Of a stretch of DNA of 64,000 bases, positions 8,461 to 17,180 are shown one piece after another. The stretch comes from Flavobacterium gilvum. Lineage in GTDB: Bacteria > Bacteroidota > Bacteroidia > Flavobacteriales > Flavobacteriaceae. The position numbers and the translations under genes were made by a program. The notes under the pieces are model-generated. The model made no database searches. It saw nothing but the letters and a program-made list of their open reading frames with translations, and was not told the origin of the DNA. The stretch lies in assembly GCF_001761465.1 (NCBI RefSeq), contig NZ_CP017479.1, positions 3,844,001 to 3,908,000 of the forward strand, written 5' to 3'. Every line of letters starts with the position of its first letter. Positions within the stretch are counted from its first letter, which is position 1.

Positions 8461-9897
8461 TTAAATAGATTCTAATGTTTTTGCCACACCTTTTATCTTG
8501 ATCTTCTCTGCAAAACTGGCATACTGTTTCACAAAACTGTCAGAAGATTTTAAATTGATATTTTGAAAAGCGGATAACTCCAAAAAGTCTAAAACATTAT
8601 CGCTGTCAATTAACTTTTGATCATCAGGCGTTAACCAAGGTTCGTTTATTTGATAAGCAACACCTTTGTCATCTACTTTATATTTTAAATAATGACGGTA
8701 GGAAGCGATCAAAAAAGTTACTCTCGTAAGATCTTTGTCATCGTTTAGCATTTTGGTAAGATTTGGAATAACATACACTGGAAATTTAGATATTCCGTCA
8801 GAGCACAAACGGCTTATTTGGTCACTCACCGCTTTGTTTGCAAATCGTTCAATAAGAGTCGTTTTGTAAAGATCAAGATCTGTTTTTTCTGGTGCCGGAA
8901 CATATGGCGTAATATCGATATCCATGAAATCTCTAAGCAATTTTTTGAAAATAGGATCATGCATTGCATCGTCTACTTTTCTGTAGCCAAATAACAAGGA
9001 AGGATACGAAAGCAACGTATGAGACGCATTCAACAAGCTGAGTTTCATGTTTTCATATTTCGTAACATCTTGAGTAAATTCGACACCTACTTTTTCCAAA
9101 GCTGGTCTTCCAGCAGCAAAATTATCTTCGATTACCCATTGTATAAAATCTTCACAATATACTGGCGCCTGGTCGTTTAAGCCACTTTTATGATTCAGTG
9201 ATTCTACATCGGCAACCGTAGTAGCAGGAGTAATTCTGTCTACCATGCTGTTTGGAAAAGTTACATTTGTTTTTACCCAAGCAGCGAGATCTTTGTCTTG
9301 TGCTTCGATAAAAGTTGTAAACGCTTTTTTGGTAACATTTCCATTATGCTGAAGATTGTCGCACGAAAGAATGGTAATTCCTCCATTTGCTTGCAATTTG
9401 CGTTTTCTTAAACCTTCTGCAACAAAACCAAAAACGGTTTTCGGTTGAGATGGATTCGTAAGGTCATGCTGCACATTTTTGTCTTCCAATATAAATTCGT
9501 TAGTCGCTTTGTCTATATTATACCCACCTTCGGTAATCGTAAGGGTTACAATTTTTGTAGTTGCTACAGCAATTTTATCTGAAATGGCATTCGGGTTTTC
9601 TACTCCCCATATTAATTCTACCAGAGAACCTATTTTGACAACTTCATCAATTCCGTTTCTGCCACATATAGTAAGAGAATATTCTCCGTTTTGCTGTTTC
9701 AGTTTTTTCACGATGGCTTCGTCAGAAGGTAAGAGAGCTACACCGCATATTCCCCACTGTTGTTGTGTAGGATCTTCTAACAGACTATTTATGTAAAATT
9801 CCTCATGGGCACGGTGAAAATTCCCAATTCCAATATGTACTATTCCCGTTTGTACTTTTGCTCTGTCGTACTTGTAATGAGCGACTTGTGTTTTCAT
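8461..9897 (-). CDS. Mannitol 2-dehydrogenase (polyol-specific long-chain dehydrogenase)
   Basis: 478 residues. The nucleotide-binding signature GIGNFHRAH is at 23-31, and the family catalytic pattern K-x4-N-x2-H is at Lys285, Asn290 and His293, matching the known Lys/Asn/His set of mannitol 2-dehydrogenase. The enzyme oxidises D-mannitol to D-fructose with NAD(P)+. The family also holds fructuronate reductase and other polyol dehydrogenases; the PfkB kinase in the same operon favours mannitol. It is the first gene of the operon and faces the divergent LacI gene across 183 bp that hold several operator-like repeats. Confidence 0.85.
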   Translation of the reverse strand: MKTQVAHYKYDRAKVQTGIVHIGIGNFHRAHEEFYINSLLEDPTQQQWGICGVALLPSDEAIVKKLKQQNGEYSLTICGRNGIDEVVKIGSLVELIWGVENPNAISDKIAVATTKIVTLTITEGGYNIDKATNEFILEDKNVQHDLTNPSQPKTVFGFVAEGLRKRKLQANGGITILSCDNLQHNGNVTKKAFTTFIEAQDKDLAAWVKTNVTFPNSMVDRITPATTVADVESLNHKSGLNDQAPVYCEDFIQWVIEDNFAAGRPALEKVGVEFTQDVTKYENMKLSLLNASHTLLSYPSLLFGYRKVDDAMHDPIFKKLLRDFMDIDITPYVPAPEKTDLDLYKTTLIERFANKAVSDQISRLCSDGISKFPVYVIPNLTKMLNDDKDLTRVTFLIASYRHYLKYKVDDKGVAYQINEPWLTPDDQKLIDSDNVLDFLELSAFQNINLKSSDSFVKQYASFAEKIKIKGVAKTLESI

Positions 9898-9944
9898 TTT
9901 TTATGTTTTTTTGATTTTTAAGCTAAAATAGCTTGGCGAGTTAT

Positions 9945-10021
9945 GAAAACGTTATCGTATGTTTAAAAAACAACCTGCAAACGTTCCCGCAAACGTTCTC
10001 AAAATCTGCAAACGTTTGCAG
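9945..10021. promoter_or_regulatory. Cluster of LacI-type operator-like sites
   Basis: A perfect 16-base palindrome, CTGCAAACGTTTGCAG, lies at 10006-10021. The half-pattern GCAAACGTT also occurs at 9977-9985 and 9989-9997, and a fourth AACGTT core at 9948-9953 (GAAAACGTTATC). A central CG with flanking AA/TT is typical of LacI-family operators. The sites lie between the divergent mannitol operon and the LacI gene and probably control both. Confidence 0.75.
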
Positions 10022-10052
10022 GCAGGAGAAAGGAATTATTATTATATATTTG
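10016..10052 (+). promoter_or_regulatory. Candidate promoter of the LacI regulator
   Basis: TATATTTG at 10045-10052 fits the Bacteroidota -7 consensus TAnnTTTG, 28 bp before the start codon. A TTG at 10016-10018 inside the palindromic operator is the nearest -33 candidate, at 26 bp spacing, slightly longer than usual. Overlap with the operator suggests autoregulation. Confidence 0.45.
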
Positions 10053-10080
10053 CTATTCTGTACTAAATTATAGACAAATT

Positions 10081-11094
10081 ATGAAGTCAAAACCAGTTAC
10101 AATCAAGGATTTATCGAAGCATCTGTTCTTATCAATCTCTACCGTATCGAGAGCTTTGGCTGACAATAAAAACATCAGACAAGAAACCCGTGACAAAGTT
10201 TTGGAGGCTGCCAGAGTATTGGGGTACAAACCAAATCTTACGGCAGTAAATTTAAAGTCGGGACGCACGTTTAGTGTGGGGGTTATTGTCCCTGAAATGA
10301 TTACGCCTTTTGCATCTCAGGTTTTAGAAGGAATTCAAGAAGTTTTGTATCCAAAAGGCTATCGGGTAATTGTGGCTCAATCTGACGAAAATCCAGAGAC
10401 AGAGTATAAAAACATCAGGCTTATGGAGCAGTTTCAGGTGGATGGCATCATTATTTGTCTTTGTGACCAGACTTTAAATCAGGAATTATATTTAGAAATT
10501 CAGGATAGCGGCATTCCCTTGGTTTTTTATGACCGAATTCCAAAGGCTATGGATGTATCCAAAGTGGTGGTAAACGATTATACAAAATCTCTTTTTATGG
10601 TCGAACACCTCATTGAAACTGGCCGAAAACGAATTGTTCATTTGAAGGCGCCGTCGTCAATATACAATTCGGTGGAAAGATTAAAAGGATACCAAAAAGC
10701 ATTGGAAAAACACAAAATTCCGTATGATCCTTCTTTGGTAATTAATGCAGGGCTTACTTTTGAAGACGGCATGCGAGCTGCAGCGCATTTACTTGAAAAT
10801 AAAATTGATTTTGACAGTATTTTTGCCTTTACAGATACCTTGGCAATAGGCGCGATGAATTATTTGCGGGAGCAAAATATCACTGTACCGGAGCAGGTAG
10901 CTATAGCCAGTTTTTCGGGAACCAAGCTTTCTACGCTTGTGTATCCTCAATTGACAACAGTAGAGCAGCCTTTGGAACAAATGGGGCGTTCTGCTGCCGA
11001 AATCATGCTCAAAAAAATGGCAGACAAGTCATTTCCAAATGAAACTATAGTGTTAGATGCTACAATTAAAATTAGAGCTTCAAGCGTAAAATAA
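10081..11094 (+). CDS. LacI-family transcriptional regulator of the mannitol/fructose operon
   Basis: 337 residues. The helix-turn-helix is at about 6-27 (TIKDLSKHLFLSISTVSRAL), the hinge helix near 50-60 (NLTAVNLKSG), and a periplasmic-binding-like sensor domain covers 63-337. The second helix has the usual STVSRAL recognition pattern. It is divergent from the mannitol operon, with the palindromic operator between them, so it most likely represses that operon until mannitol, fructose or a phosphorylated product binds. Activation rather than repression cannot be excluded. No terminator was recognised in the 116 bp to the convergent kinase gene. Confidence 0.88.
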   Translation: MKSKPVTIKDLSKHLFLSISTVSRALADNKNIRQETRDKVLEAARVLGYKPNLTAVNLKSGRTFSVGVIVPEMITPFASQVLEGIQEVLYPKGYRVIVAQSDENPETEYKNIRLMEQFQVDGIIICLCDQTLNQELYLEIQDSGIPLVFYDRIPKAMDVSKVVVNDYTKSLFMVEHLIETGRKRIVHLKAPSSIYNSVERLKGYQKALEKHKIPYDPSLVINAGLTFEDGMRAAAHLLENKIDFDSIFAFTDTLAIGAMNYLREQNITVPEQVAIASFSGTKLSTLVYPQLTTVEQPLEQMGRSAAEIMLKKMADKSFPNETIVLDATIKIRASSVK

Positions 11095-11210
11095 CTCTGA
11101 AAAAAACAGCGAAATTCTAAAAGTCATCAGTTGTAAAAAGTGAGATTCTGAATAAATCAAAGTATCGATTTCAATAAATCTTACCTACCTCTGAATTTGC
11201 CAAAATAACA

Positions 11211-13223
11211 TTAGAAAACAATTTCTATTCTAGTTCCTTTTCCAATTTCTGAGGTTATTTTTAATTCTCCGTTTAATGCTTCAGTTCTTTCTTGCATATT
11301 TCTAAGTCCGATACCTTTTTTTACTTTTTCGGGGTTGAACCCAATACCATTGTCCCAAACACGAATGGTTATTTTATCCTCAGTTTTCAACAGTATTATG
11401 ACACATCTTTTGGCTTTGGAGTATTTATTAATATTTTGTAACGCCTCTTGTATGATGCGGTAAATATGCATTTTACTGGCACTTGATACTGATGACCAAT
11501 CAATATATTTATCCAATGATAAATCAAATCTTGTATTGCTTTGATTTTGCTGTGATTTTACAAGATCTGTTATCATTTCTGTGAAGCTTTTATCCTCAAA
11601 AAGTAAGTTTTGAGATAAATCATGAGAAATTCTTCTGATTTCGACTTCTGCTTTTTCAAGCTCTTTAACCAACATTTCTTTTCTCTCCTTTTCGGTTGTA
11701 TCCAATTGTTGCAGATTGAATCGAGTGGCAAAAACACTATTAATAATTCCATCGTGTAATTCCATGGCAATGCGATTTCTTTCCTCTTTGCGCACACGTT
11801 CTGTCTCCGACTGTTGTTTAAGAAGCAATTGATAAATTTTTTCGTTGGCTTCCTGCTGTTCTTTAATCAAAGACAATTCTTTATTTCTGGATTTAAGACG
11901 AAATATAACAAAAAAGCCTACTAAGACAAGAATAATAATTCCAGAACCTATCACAATATAGGTGTTCCTTTCTGACAAAATTTCATTTTTTTCTACTACC
12001 TGATCAGTCTCAAAGGCAATTCTTGCAAATTTATTTTTCGTTATCCTTTCTACCTCCTGAAGACTGTCGTTTATCTTAAAATATTGAGCAGTAAAATCGT
12101 TTTTGTTTTTGAAATCATTCTCCATTAATAATTTTAAAGCTTGAATCGTATGCGGACTGCTTTTTATTTTTTTGGACAATGTAAGTCCCTCTTTAATGTA
12201 AGACAATGCTTTAGGAGTGTCTTTTTTGAACAGATAGTATTCGCCTATATTTATTTTACAGGACATTACACCTATTTCTATATCCAAACTGTCTCTTATT
12301 TTTAATGATTCAAACAAAAGCTTTTCAACACCATTAAATTCGCCCTCTTTCATTTTTGAATAGGCGAGATTATCCAGTAACAATGCGTATGATTTTGGGA
12401 AATTGAGTTTTAAATCCTTTGTTTGCAAACCTTTATTGTAAAATCGAATTGCTTCTGGATATTCTTTTAACTTTTCATAAACCCTCCCAATATTATTAAA
12501 ACAAATAATCCTTGATTTTGCTATTTTCTTTTTATCATAATTTTCCCTTTCTAGTTGGTCTAATTGTTTCAAAGCCAAATCAAAATATTTCAATGATTCT
12601 TCGCAATTATTGAGCTCTTTCAATGAAATTCCGATTAAATTATAACATTCATAAATTAGTCGGGTATTATTGGTTTTCTTCAACAATTTCAATGCTGCTA
12701 TGCCCTCAACTTCACTTTCAGAAAAGATACCGGCATCAAACAGAACACCTGCTTTGTATAATTTTGTTCTACCGGTATTCAGCGTATCATTTACTTTATT
12801 GTAAACTTTTTCAGATTGAGAATAGTAACTGAAAGCACTATCCAATTGTGCTTTTTCATCATAATAATCTCCCAGATAATAAAGTGATTTTGCTATATGA
12901 AGAGAATCGTTTTTGTCGATTGCCAACTCATGGACTTTCCTGCTTACTTTCAGATATTTATCTAAAGAATTAAGATCATAATATTTGAATGCAATTTTAA
13001 AATAGAGGTTTCTGGTAACAGAATCATTTTCCTGCCCCTGAAGTTTTTGGTATAATGTATCTAGGAATTTTTTTTCACCTTCCTCATTCAGATGCTGCTC
13101 ATCCAATTTTTTAAAAGACATCACTATATCATTCCTTTTTACCAGCTTATTCTCTTTTCTTTGGCAGGAAACTACCAATACTAATAAACTGAGGGATATA
13201 ATTATCTTTATTTTTGTTTTCAA
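11211..13223 (-). CDS. TPR-containing sensor histidine kinase (HisKA_3 / NarL-partner type)
   Basis: 670 residues starting at TTG; a stop lies two codons upstream and the next ATG is at codon 34, after the signal. The N-terminus is lipoprotein-like, Cys20 in VVSC. Residues about 70-390 are TPR-type helical repeats outside the cytoplasmic membrane. One membrane helix is at about 421-441, then a coiled coil, then the HisKA_3 box RIAMELHDGI with phospho-acceptor His490, then the ATPase domain with DNGIGF and KGIGLRNMQER. This design usually partners with LuxR-type response regulators; the one at 13850-14506 is the nearest candidate. Having both a lipobox and an internal membrane helix is odd, and the cysteine may not be lipidated. 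Confidence 0.85.
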   Translation of the reverse strand: MKTKIKIIISLSLLVLVVSCQRKENKLVKRNDIVMSFKKLDEQHLNEEGEKKFLDTLYQKLQGQENDSVTRNLYFKIAFKYYDLNSLDKYLKVSRKVHELAIDKNDSLHIAKSLYYLGDYYDEKAQLDSAFSYYSQSEKVYNKVNDTLNTGRTKLYKAGVLFDAGIFSESEVEGIAALKLLKKTNNTRLIYECYNLIGISLKELNNCEESLKYFDLALKQLDQLERENYDKKKIAKSRIICFNNIGRVYEKLKEYPEAIRFYNKGLQTKDLKLNFPKSYALLLDNLAYSKMKEGEFNGVEKLLFESLKIRDSLDIEIGVMSCKINIGEYYLFKKDTPKALSYIKEGLTLSKKIKSSPHTIQALKLLMENDFKNKNDFTAQYFKINDSLQEVERITKNKFARIAFETDQVVEKNEILSERNTYIVIGSGIIILVLVGFFVIFRLKSRNKELSLIKEQQEANEKIYQLLLKQQSETERVRKEERNRIAMELHDGIINSVFATRFNLQQLDTTEKERKEMLVKELEKAEVEIRRISHDLSQNLLFEDKSFTEMITDLVKSQQNQSNTRFDLSLDKYIDWSSVSSASKMHIYRIIQEALQNINKYSKAKRCVIILLKTEDKITIRVWDNGIGFNPEKVKKGIGLRNMQERTEALNGELKITSEIGKGTRIEIVF

Positions 13224-13264
13224 TTTTCAAGGAATTTAAAAATCCTGTCAAAATTAAAAATTAA

Positions 13265-13305
13265 AAACCAGACAATTTGTTTTTTAAAAACTTATTATCT
13301 GGTTT
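13265..13305 (-). terminator. Weak terminator-like hairpin after the small lipoprotein gene
   Basis: AAACCAGA (13265-13272) can pair with TCTGGTTT (13298-13305) across a 25-base loop. On the minus strand the stem is followed by a T-rich stretch. The stem is short and the loop long. Confidence 0.35.
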
Positions 13306-13323
13306 ACTGTTTTATTAATACAA

Positions 13324-13518
13324 TTAGGTTTTGGCCTTATCCTTATCGTCAACACCATCGTCCATAAGTTGAGCGGGAGCAACTCTTAAGGTATCGCTGG
13401 TAATTTGACTTTTATTTATTGCATTTTCATTTTTCACATCATCCAAACTGTCTGCAGAACAGGAAGAAACAATAATCATAGCCACAATTGAGCCAATAGC
13501 AAATAATATTTTTTTCAT
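13324..13518 (-). CDS. Small lipoprotein of unknown function
   Basis: 64 residues. A strong signal peptide with lipobox VSSC places the lipidated cysteine at residue 20. The mature 45 residues are polar and acidic (SADSLDDVKNEN... DDGVDDKDKAKT), with no fold motif. It is a real gene on the signal, start and stop. It lies just upstream of the TPR kinase gene on the same strand, with the NarL-type regulator divergent on the other side, so it may be a ligand, target or accessory of that two-component system. Function unknown. Confidence 0.7.
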   Translation of the reverse strand: MKKILFAIGSIVAMIIVSSCSADSLDDVKNENAINKSQITSDTLRVAPAQLMDDGVDDKDKAKT

Positions 13519-13849
13519 AAAAAGTAAATTAAATAATTAGTCAATATTTTTATTTCTGCACCTCCCCATAGAGTTACCTCTTTTTTTAGAAAAGCCACGA
13601 ATTGGTTTTAATTTTATAATTTGGTTTATTCCGGTTTAACTATCTTTGACTACTCCTATACGAAAATAAATAGGGAAATCTTCAAAGAGTTCCAATGTCC
13701 ATTTGCCATATATAACGTTGCTGTCGACAATAGGAAAAAGAAACCGCATGAAAGTATTCTATGAATATAAAAGTGTGCAAGATAGATGAGTCCTAATTTT
13801 TGTAGTTGCAGAAAAACTGCCAATTTTGTTAAAATTTAATTATTTGTGA
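13519..13849. other. Intergenic region between lipoprotein and response-regulator genes
   Basis: 331 bp between divergent genes, AT-rich. It should hold both promoters, but no TAnnTTTG element with good spacing was recognised. No repeat or RNA gene was seen. Confidence 0.5.
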
Positions 13850-14506
13850 ATGAATGTACTTGTGGTAGATGACCATCCAATGACTGTAGAAGGCTATATT
13901 AATACGCTTTCAAATGCTCCTTTTGGATTAAATTCACCTGTTTTCGCAAAAGCCAATAACTGTAAAGAGGCCTACTCAAGTTTAATAAATTTCAATACCG
14001 TAAAAAAGGCATTTGACTTGGTTATTATTGATAAAAATTTACCTGCTTATGAAGAAAAAAATATTTTATCAGGAAGTGATTTGGCTCTTTTTATAAGGGA
14101 AATAATGCCTAATTGCAAAATTATAATGATTACCGCACACACAGAAGTTATAATTGTCTATGAAATATATAAAAAAATAAAGCCCGATGGTTTTTTTATA
14201 AAAAACGATATTACCCCTGAGAAACTGCAACAGGGAATTAAAGAAATCATCAAAGGAAATCCCTACCAAAGCCCGATGGTAAAAGAATGTATAAATGAAA
14301 TATGGAAGAAGAAACTGATGGTTGAGGATACAAATCGGCAAATTTTAATGTATTTATCCAAAGGTTTTAAAATAAAGGAATTGGAAGGAATTATTGGTCT
14401 GACAACAAGTGCAATTCAAAAACGCATCATCCGGATGAAAGATATCTTTGAGGTTGCTGATGACTCAAGCCTTGTAAAAGAAGCCAATAAGCAAGGTTTT
14501 ATATAA
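13850..14506 (+). CDS. Response regulator, NarL/FixJ-like
   Basis: 218 residues. Receiver domain at 1-130: acidic pair Asp7-Asp8, phospho-acceptor Asp61 (LVIIDKNLP), and the later Thr/Ala and Lys positions (IIMITAHTE, GFFIKND). The C-terminal 70 residues resemble a LuxR-type helix-turn-helix, with IKELEGIIGLTTSAIQKRI as the DNA-binding helices, though it diverges from the usual LTxRE start. Likely partner of the TPR kinase at 11211-13223, which is of the type that phosphorylates such regulators. Targets unknown; the nearby lipoprotein gene is a candidate. Confidence 0.83.
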   Translation: MNVLVVDDHPMTVEGYINTLSNAPFGLNSPVFAKANNCKEAYSSLINFNTVKKAFDLVIIDKNLPAYEEKNILSGSDLALFIREIMPNCKIIMITAHTEVIIVYEIYKKIKPDGFFIKNDITPEKLQQGIKEIIKGNPYQSPMVKECINEIWKKKLMVEDTNRQILMYLSKGFKIKELEGIIGLTTSAIQKRIIRMKDIFEVADDSSLVKEANKQGFI

Positions 14507-14954
14507 AAAAAATTTAAAGTACTTGACATCTTAAATTCAAAATCTGCATTAGATTTTATTTCGCAAAGAAGTACAAAGAATTAGCAAAGTTCTGCGAAAT
14601 TTTTGAAGACATTTTCAAGAAGACACTTTTTATTTGCGAATCTTAGTGTTGCCTCTGAGTATCTTTGTGAAATTTATTCTTATTGATTAATCTGGGTTAA
14701 ATAAGTTAACTCTTTTGAACTTTATATTTATTAAACAATATGCTTGTCCGCTATGTTGTCTATAAGCCGAAGATAGACCACAGATTGAACGGATTAAACT
14801 GATTTTCACAGATTTTTTTTGATGCTTACATTTTTAAAATTCGTTTAATTTGTGGCAAAAAAACCTTATTAGGTACGATTACGGACAAGCGCCTATTAAA
14901 TAAAAAAGTTGCTCCTTATAAAAGAAACAGCCTTGACTAACTAAATTAAAAATA
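14507..14954. other. Intergenic region with dispersed-repeat fragments
   Basis: 448 bp, no credible gene. CACAGATTGAACGGAT at 14779-14794 matches, inverted, 37438-37453 at 15 of 16 bases. Short inverted ends CTTGTCCG (about 14743-14750) and CGGACAAG (about 14882-14889) bracket that segment. The earlier part has GCAAAG-rich runs like those in other gaps of the window. Probably decayed foldback repeats. Confidence 0.5.
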
Positions 14955-17162
14955 TTATTTTTTCAAAGGTTTAATTCCCTCGTGAGTAGGTTTCACCGTT
15001 ACAATATTTCCGGCAGCATCAAACTCCATTTTATCGATACAAACTTCTCGATTGAATCCTGCCGGTCTTCTCATGGCAATTCCATTAGGGTAATTGAAGC
15101 GGTGATAAACAATATACCATTCGTCTTTGCCCGGAATCTGAATAATCGAATTATGTCCTGTTGCGTAGATTCCTGCTTCTTTATCTTTGGATATAACTAA
15201 ATTATTTTCCGGGATATTGATTTTTCCTGTTGGAGAATCTGAAGTTCCGTAGCGTACTTTGTAATTCTCACTTCGGGTGTCATCTTCAGACCATAAAAAA
15301 TAATATTTTCCATTTCTAAAAAACACTGTTGTTCCTTCACGGAAAGATTTATCCGGAGTAATTACCTTCACCGATTCCTCTTTGATGGAAATCATATCGT
15401 CATTAATTTCGGCGACAGCCATATAATTATTACCCCAATACAAATAATTTTTTCCCGTTTTTGGATCGGTGAACACGTCTGGATCTATTTGCTGACCGCC
15501 TGTAACTCCGGTAGGATATTTGTCTATCAATGGTTTTCCCGAATCTACAAAAGGTCCTTTCGGACTGTCGGCAACAGCTACGCCTATTTTTTGTCCGGCA
15601 GTGAAATAAAAGTAATATTTGTAACTACCTCCCACTTTTTTCTCCAAAATACAAGGAGCCCAAGCATTTTTCTTCGCCCATGTCACATCCTTTTCAAGGT
15701 CAAGAATAATTCCTTCATCAGTCCAATTTACCAAATCAGTCGAAGAAAATGTTTTAAAATAAGTCCCAGACCAGTTGTCAAATCCATCACTGGTTGGGTA
15801 AATATAGTATTTGGATTCTTTTTCAGAATACAGAATATCTGGGTCTGCATAAAGACCATTCAAAACCGGATTATTTGCCACCGATGCGGTAACAGACCAA
15901 GTTTCGGCAGGATGACCATTTATTGTAACCGTGTACTTTACAGCCCCTTTTGTAAAATCCTGTGGCGTTTTTGGTTCAACACTCACTCCCGCATATTTAG
16001 TAAAATCAGGCTTAAATGAGGAAAGATTGGTTCCTTGTTTTACTGGCAAATGAACTTGTTTTTTACTATCATCGACATTGATATTGATTTTTTTCACTTC
16101 TTTGGCTTCAGGCGAACTCAAAATATCTTTTGTAGTTCCCCATTTGCTTTCCAATCGAGCCAATTCACTTGTCGTTATTGGCATAATCGTTCCGTGTCGC
16201 GGATGAAAATTCATTGAAACAGCATTATCAATAACCGAGAAATTCTCTAAATCACTCGTTCTGGTAAACTGATATTTCCCTTTTGTGTAAAGATCATACA
16301 TCAGAATGTAGTCATTAGAATTATTCAGTTTGAAAACCCCAGCTCCTTCCACCGGATATTTCGTTTGCTGCACATATTTATCTTTCAGAATATAACCTTC
16401 CGTCAGTTTGTCGGAAACAGCTATTTTTATACCGGCTCCTTCTCCTTCTGTTTTGAAGAAAAGATGGTATTTTCCATCTTTAAAAATGATATCACCATCA
16501 ATACAGGAACCATTTGTTGGACTGAAAAACAATTGTTTGGGTTCAGTTTCCAAGTCGGTGAAATCTTTATTAGCGTAAGCGTAATAAATAATATCAGGAT
16601 TATTGCCATTTTTCATTGACCAATAAATCATATACTTTCCTTTTTGGGAATCATAAATAGTTTGTGGTGCCCAAACACGAAGTAAATCCTCATTTCCGGG
16701 AAATCTTTTTTGACTGTTTATATTGCTCGATGTCCAATTGATTAAATCCGAAGATTTCAATAAAGTCATCGCTCTGTTGGAATCCCAGCCCTTGGCCGAA
16801 ACCATATCGGTTACCACCATGTAGAATGTTTTCCCATCGGCTCCACGTAAAATATGGGGATCTCTCACGCCACCAGTAGAACTGATATCTGCAGAATTAA
16901 GAATGGGTTTATTGTTATTTAATGCCCTGAAATTGTATCCATTGTTGCTAACCGCAAAACGAATCGCTTCTTCGTCATCTTTGTTTCCTATAAAATATGC
17001 AAATAAATAGGCTGTTGTTTTTACATTGAAACTCTCAGACTTGGGCATTTTCTTCTTCGAAACAGGTTGAGCATTGGCTGTGCCAAAAAATATCAGTCCT
17101 AAAACCAAAACTATACACTTGAAAATGTTCCTTTTTATCAATACTAATGAATTATTGCTCAT
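14955..17162 (-). CDS. Double-domain glycoside hydrolase family 43 protein
   Basis: 735 residues with a signal peptide (cleavage near ANA31). It holds two five-bladed GH43-type domains, about 45-345 and 432-735, joined by an Ig-like linker (about 355-430). Each seems to keep the acid/base/modulator set: Asp101, Asp224 and Glu272 in the first (VRDPH, DGDII, VEGAGV); Asp440, Asp560 or Asp562, and Glu609 in the second (YADPD, IDPDVF, REGTTV). GH43 enzymes remove alpha-L-arabinofuranose, beta-xylose or galactose from plant glycans. It follows the GH27 gene by 18 bp, so the two are an operon for side-chain removal. Each domain may act on a different linkage; the exact substrate is unknown. Confidence 0.83.
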   Translation of the reverse strand: MSNNSLVLIKRNIFKCIVLVLGLIFFGTANAQPVSKKKMPKSESFNVKTTAYLFAYFIGNKDDEEAIRFAVSNNGYNFRALNNNKPILNSADISSTGGVRDPHILRGADGKTFYMVVTDMVSAKGWDSNRAMTLLKSSDLINWTSSNINSQKRFPGNEDLLRVWAPQTIYDSQKGKYMIYWSMKNGNNPDIIYYAYANKDFTDLETEPKQLFFSPTNGSCIDGDIIFKDGKYHLFFKTEGEGAGIKIAVSDKLTEGYILKDKYVQQTKYPVEGAGVFKLNNSNDYILMYDLYTKGKYQFTRTSDLENFSVIDNAVSMNFHPRHGTIMPITTSELARLESKWGTTKDILSSPEAKEVKKININVDDSKKQVHLPVKQGTNLSSFKPDFTKYAGVSVEPKTPQDFTKGAVKYTVTINGHPAETWSVTASVANNPVLNGLYADPDILYSEKESKYYIYPTSDGFDNWSGTYFKTFSSTDLVNWTDEGIILDLEKDVTWAKKNAWAPCILEKKVGGSYKYYFYFTAGQKIGVAVADSPKGPFVDSGKPLIDKYPTGVTGGQQIDPDVFTDPKTGKNYLYWGNNYMAVAEINDDMISIKEESVKVITPDKSFREGTTVFFRNGKYYFLWSEDDTRSENYKVRYGTSDSPTGKINIPENNLVISKDKEAGIYATGHNSIIQIPGKDEWYIVYHRFNYPNGIAMRRPAGFNREVCIDKMEFDAAGNIVTVKPTHEGIKPLKK

Positions 17163-17180
17163 ACGTTTTTATAAAATTAA

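Noticed and set aside
15489..16019. 176-codon open frame opposite the double GH43 gene
   Set aside because: Antisense to a strongly supported enzyme; composition is that of a reversed coding strand.
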